Of a stretch of DNA of 6,290 nt, positions 3,408-6,290 are shown piece after piece. The stretch is from Lactobacillus delbrueckii. GTDB taxonomy: Bacteria > Bacillota > Bacilli > Lactobacillales > Lactobacillaceae. The number at the start of each line of letters is the position of its first letter. The first letter of the stretch is position 1. A program made the translations under genes and the position numbers. The notes under the pieces are model-generated. The model was given only the letters and a program-made list of their open reading frames with translations, did not search any database and was not told the DNA's origin. Where the stretch lies: assembly GCA_004556255.1 (NCBI GenBank), contig SFHY01000082.1, positions 1-6,290 of the forward strand, written 5' to 3'.

Positions 3408-6173
3408 ATGGAACTTTCCCCCTTGAGCCCGCCCCGGCTCGTCAGCAATCAGCAAGAAAACATCTGGCAAGCTCTGCGCCGGCAGCTGCTGACCTGCCAG
3501 TCCTTTACCTGGGCCGTGGCCTTCATCACTGCCGACATGCTGCCTCCTTTCAAGCTGGTCATGGAAGACCTGCAAGCCAGCGGAGTCCACGGCACCATCA
3601 TCACCGGGACCTACCTGGCCTTCAACCAGCCCCGGGTTTTCGCCGAGCTCTTAAAAATTTCCAATCTTACTGTCCGGATCGTGGACGGTCCCTTCCATGC
3701 CAAGGGCTATCTTTTTGACCATGGGGACTGGCAGACCGCCGTCATCGGCAGCGCCAACTTCACCCGGTCCGCCCTCCTGGCCAACCAGGAATGGTGCCTC
3801 AAGGTCGATTCCCAAACCGATTCGGTCTTGACCCGGCAACTAGCCGCGGCTTTAGCGGACTTGATGGGCAAAAGCCAGCCCTTGACTTACACCTGGCTGG
3901 CCGACTATGAAAAAAGCTGGCAGCCGCCAACCAAGCCTGTGTTACACGTGAAACAAGAAAAGATCGTTCCCAACCAGATGCAGGCAGCCGCCCTGGAAAA
4001 TCTCCAAGCCTTAGTCAAAAGCGGTGCCCGCCGGGCCCTGGTCGTTTCCGCTACCGGGACAGGGAAAACCTACCTGGCGGCTTTGGCGGTCAAAGACTTT
4101 GCTCCCCGCCGCTTCCTCTACCTGGTCCACCGGGAAGAGATCGCCCGCAAGGCCCTGGAGACCTTCAAAAAGGTTATCGGCGGCAAGGGCAGCGACTTCG
4201 CCCTTTTGACCGGGACCAGCCACCAGCAGGCCCGCTACACCTTCGCGACCATCCAGACCGTTTCCCAGGACCAGTTCCTGGCCAGCCAGGCAGCTGATTT
4301 TTATGACTATATCTTGATCGACGAAGCCCACCGGTCCGCCGCGCCCAGCTATCAAAAAGTCCTCAGCCACTTCAGCCCGGCCTTTTGCCTGGGTCTGACA
4401 GCCACGCCGGAGCGGATGGACCAGCAGGATATTTTTGCCCTCTTTGACTACAATTTAGCCTACGAGATCCGCCTGGCCGATGCCCTGGAAAGCAAAATGC
4501 TCACGCCCTTCCACTATATCGGTATCCGCGACTATGAAATTGACGGCCAGACTTCCGACGACTTCAGCGACCTCCGCTGGCTGGGCGCAAAAAAGCGGGT
4601 CAGCTACCTCCTTAAAGAACTGGACTATTACGGCTGCAGCGGTCCCCGCCCCTGCGGCCTGGTCTTCTGCAGCCGGCAGGAAGAAGCCCGGCAATTGGCG
4701 GAAGCTTTCACGAGTCAGGGGCAGCCAGCCCAGGCCTTGACCAACCAGGATTCCCCAGCCGTCCGCCGGCAGGCGGTCAAGGATCTGGAAAGCGGCCGCC
4801 TCCACTACTTGGTGACGGTCGATCTCTTCAACGAAGGCGTGGACATTCCCGCCCTCAACCAGATCGTCATGCTCCGGGCCACCCAGTCAGCCACGGTCTT
4901 TATCCAGCAGCTGGGCCGGGGCCTGCGCCTCTACCCGGGCCAGGACTTCGTCACCGTCCTGGACTTCATCGGCAACTACCAGAACAACTACCTGATCCCC
5001 CTGGCCTTAGCCGGGAAAAAGCTCTCCCGCGACCAGCTGAAGTACCAGCTGCAAACCGTCAGCTTTGCCGGCCTGTCCACCATCAACTTCAGCCGGATCG
5101 CCAGCCAGGAAATCCTGGCCTCCCTGGACAAGGTCAAGCTGGACTCGCTCAAGCAGCTGCGGGAAGCCTACGCGGACCTGGCCCAGCAGCTGGGCCGGGC
5201 GCCCCTTTTGCTGGATTTCGCCAAAAAAGGCCAGGTCTCACCCCGCCTCTGGCTGGACAACAAGTCCCTGCCCCACTACGGAGCCTTCCTGGAAAAAATG
5301 GGCCAGCCCTGCCAGCTGTCCTCTTACGAAAGCCAGGTCCTCTCCTTTGTTACTAAGGAACTGGCCCCAGGCCAGCGGCCACATGAACTTTTGCTTTTGC
5401 AGGCCCTTTTGCCAAAAGGCCAAATCGGTCAGACAGACTTCCAAACTCTGTTAAAAAATTACGGGGCCTACGACTCAGCCGCCTTGGAAAAATCTCTGGA
5501 AGCCATCCTCTCCTTGGACTTCTATGATGTCAAAAGCGGATCAACTACCCAAAAGGCCAAGTACGGCGGCGAGCCTGTCGCCAGCTTAAAAGACGGCTGC
5601 TGGTCCTTAAACCCTAAGATCGCCCAAGCTAGTTCCGACTTCCTCGACCTGTTTAAAGACGCGGTCGAAACTGGCCTCTTCCTCGCCAAAGAAAAAGACC
5701 CAGCGCAAGACTTCACCCTCTACGCGGCTTACGACCGCAAGGAGGTCTGCCGCCTGCTCAACTGGCCGCTAGACGTCAGCCGGCCCATGTATGGCTACCG
5801 GCTGAGCGGCAATGTCTGCCCGGTTTTTATCACCTACAAAAAGACTGACCAGGAGCAAAGAAATGCCCGCTATGACAACCAGGCCCGCGGCCAGCGCCTG
5901 GCCTGGTATACCAGAACTCCCCGCCACCTGTCTTCCCCGGAAGTCCGGCAGCTCTTGCGGGGGACAGAATCTGGCCAGCAAGTCACCCGGATTCCGGTCT
6001 TCGTCAAGCGGGCAGATGCCTACGGCCCGAAGTTTTATTATCTGGGCTCAGCGAAAATCGACCCTGCCACGGTCCGCGAGGTAAATCTCAAGGGCAAGAG
6101 CGCGGTCGGCCTGGATTTGCTTCTGCCTGATCCCCTGCCGGCCAAAATTGCCGACCAGCTTTTTGGCAATTAA
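3408..6173 (+). CDS. SauUSI-like type IV restriction enzyme (PLD nuclease, DEAH helicase, DUF3427)
   Basis: A 921-residue protein with the same domain order as Staphylococcus SauUSI (about 950 residues), an ATP-dependent enzyme that cuts DNA carrying 5-methylcytosine. The N-terminal phospholipase-D nuclease has H97-x-K99, D104 and GSAN (114-117), a single complete HKD motif. The SF2 helicase core shows PNQMQ (188-192), Walker A ATGTGKT with K220, DEAH (305-308), LTATP (330-334), DLFNEGVDIP (472-481) and QQLGRGLR (500-507). All key residues are present. Residues from about 550 to the end form DUF3427, the region linked to modified-DNA recognition in SauUSI. Its C-terminus has aromatic-rich blocks such as RPMYGYRLSGN (792-802). 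The enzyme acts alone in the cytoplasm, needing no methylase partner, and none is seen. The likely role is defence against methylated phage or plasmid DNA. The frame is intact. A parS site lies in the linker between nuclease and helicase (codons 178-183). Confidence 0.9.
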   Translation: MELSPLSPPRLVSNQQENIWQALRRQLLTCQSFTWAVAFITADMLPPFKLVMEDLQASGVHGTIITGTYLAFNQPRVFAELLKISNLTVRIVDGPFHAKGYLFDHGDWQTAVIGSANFTRSALLANQEWCLKVDSQTDSVLTRQLAAALADLMGKSQPLTYTWLADYEKSWQPPTKPVLHVKQEKIVPNQMQAAALENLQALVKSGARRALVVSATGTGKTYLAALAVKDFAPRRFLYLVHREEIARKALETFKKVIGGKGSDFALLTGTSHQQARYTFATIQTVSQDQFLASQAADFYDYILIDEAHRSAAPSYQKVLSHFSPAFCLGLTATPERMDQQDIFALFDYNLAYEIRLADALESKMLTPFHYIGIRDYEIDGQTSDDFSDLRWLGAKKRVSYLLKELDYYGCSGPRPCGLVFCSRQEEARQLAEAFTSQGQPAQALTNQDSPAVRRQAVKDLESGRLHYLVTVDLFNEGVDIPALNQIVMLRATQSATVFIQQLGRGLRLYPGQDFVTVLDFIGNYQNNYLIPLALAGKKLSRDQLKYQLQTVSFAGLSTINFSRIASQEILASLDKVKLDSLKQLREAYADLAQQLGRAPLLLDFAKKGQVSPRLWLDNKSLPHYGAFLEKMGQPCQLSSYESQVLSFVTKELAPGQRPHELLLLQALLPKGQIGQTDFQTLLKNYGAYDSAALEKSLEAILSLDFYDVKSGSTTQKAKYGGEPVASLKDGCWSLNPKIAQASSDFLDLFKDAVETGLFLAKEKDPAQDFTLYAAYDRKEVCRLLNWPLDVSRPMYGYRLSGNVCPVFITYKKTDQEQRNARYDNQARGQRLAWYTRTPRHLSSPEVRQLLRGTESGQQVTRIPVFVKRADAYGPKFYYLGSAKIDPATVREVNLKGKSAVGLDLLLPDPLPAKIADQLFGN
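3940..3955 (+). promoter_or_regulatory. parS: parS ParB binding site, perfect match, inside coding sequence
   Basis: TGTTACACGTGAAACA matches every fixed base of the parS consensus TGTTNCACGTGAAACA. At equal base frequencies one exact match would be expected about once in 100,000 windows of this size. It encodes VLHVKQ in the presumably unstructured linker between the nuclease and helicase domains, where protein constraint is low. ParB loading here would serve chromosome segregation. Confidence 0.88.
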
Positions 6174-6192
6174 AAAAGGCTTCCCAGCCGGG

Positions 6193-6238
6193 CAATGTCA
6201 TTAAGTTAAGACATTGACTTTGAACGGGGAACGTCTTA
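6193..6238 (+). other. alternative hairpins between the stop codon and the terminator
   Basis: CAATGTC (6193-6199) pairs with GACATTG (6210-6216). TAAGAC (6207-6212) pairs with GTCTTA (6233-6238). The two share bases 6210-6212, so they exclude each other. A third short pairing, CTTAG (6235-6239) with CTAAG (6249-6253), would compete with the terminator hairpin. This could be an ordinary 3' untranslated region, or a small leader RNA for a gene beyond the right edge. No known riboswitch consensus was recognised. Confidence 0.35.
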
Positions 6239-6240
6239 GG

Positions 6241-6272
6241 ACACTCATCTAAGTTTGATGAGTGTTTTTTTT
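6241..6272 (+). terminator. intrinsic terminator after the SauUSI-like gene
   Basis: Perfect 9-bp arms ACACTCATC (6241-6249) and GATGAGTGT (6257-6265) enclose a 7-base loop and run into eight T (6265-6272). There is no T-tract on the other strand, so it works rightward only. It starts 67 bases past the stop codon, leaving room for the alternative hairpins between. Confidence 0.92.
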
Positions 6273-6290
6273 GCTTAATTTTTGAAACCG

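Noticed and set aside
5065..5454. 129-codon frame within the restriction gene
   Set aside because: It is an alternative frame of an intact, motif-rich coding region, and its Ser/Pro/Trp-rich translation is typical of a frame shadow.
6172..6189. Minus-strand terminator (GGCT/AGCC with six T) just after the restriction gene
   Set aside because: The stem is only 4 bp. It is too weak to call without knowing whether a minus-strand gene approaches from the right.
1..6290. CRISPR array, tRNA or rRNA, insertion sequence, or DnaA boxes
   Set aside because: Reading both strands showed no regularly spaced direct repeats, no tRNA-like cloverleaf, no transposase and no clear TTATNCACA boxes.

Overview
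The window looks like chromosomal DNA of a low-GC-branch Gram-positive (Firmicutes, Lactobacillaceae-like). Supporting signs are YwnA-type Rrf2, YcxB and DUF975 proteins, strong AGGAG ribosome sites, sigma-A type promoters, and AT-rich gaps between genes that are unusually rich in G/C at third codon positions (many CTG, GGC, CGG and GTC codons). That codon profile suggests Lactobacillus delbrueckii or a close relative. This is an inference, not something proven here.

Layout from left to right. Positions 1-173 are AT-rich with no convincing gene. Three minus-strand genes follow, read right to left: a YwnA-like Rrf2 regulator (1454-1882), a QorB/YtfG-like NAD(P)H:quinone oxidoreductase (478-1323) and a 4-oxalocrotonate tautomerase-family protein (211-399). 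The regulator has its own terminator. The oxidoreductase has a strong extended -10 promoter, and the set ends in a clear terminator at 174-203. Together they look like a small redox or electrophile-response cassette. Further right come two minus-strand membrane proteins with their own promoters: a YcxB-like protein (1971-2450) and a DUF975 protein (2548-3258), separated by a perfect terminator hairpin.

The right half is one large plus-strand gene (3408-6173). It encodes a three-part protein: a phospholipase-D-type nuclease with an HxK...GSxN motif, an SF2 DEAH helicase and a DUF3427 C-terminus. This is the architecture of SauUSI, the single-protein type IV enzyme that cuts DNA carrying 5-methylcytosine. 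The better-supported start is ATG 3408, preceded by GAGGT, because the upstream ATGs lie inside the probable -10 box. A terminator at 6241-6272 ends the unit.

The most notable hidden signal is not a gene. Three 16-bp sequences match the ParB/Spo0J centromere site parS (TGTTNCACGTGAAACA). One is perfect (3940-3955, inside the restriction gene), and two have a single mismatch (1957-1972 at the end of the YcxB-like gene, and 3315-3330 over the DUF975 promoter). Three in about 2 kb suggests an origin-proximal parS cluster, a ParB loading zone woven through genes and promoters.
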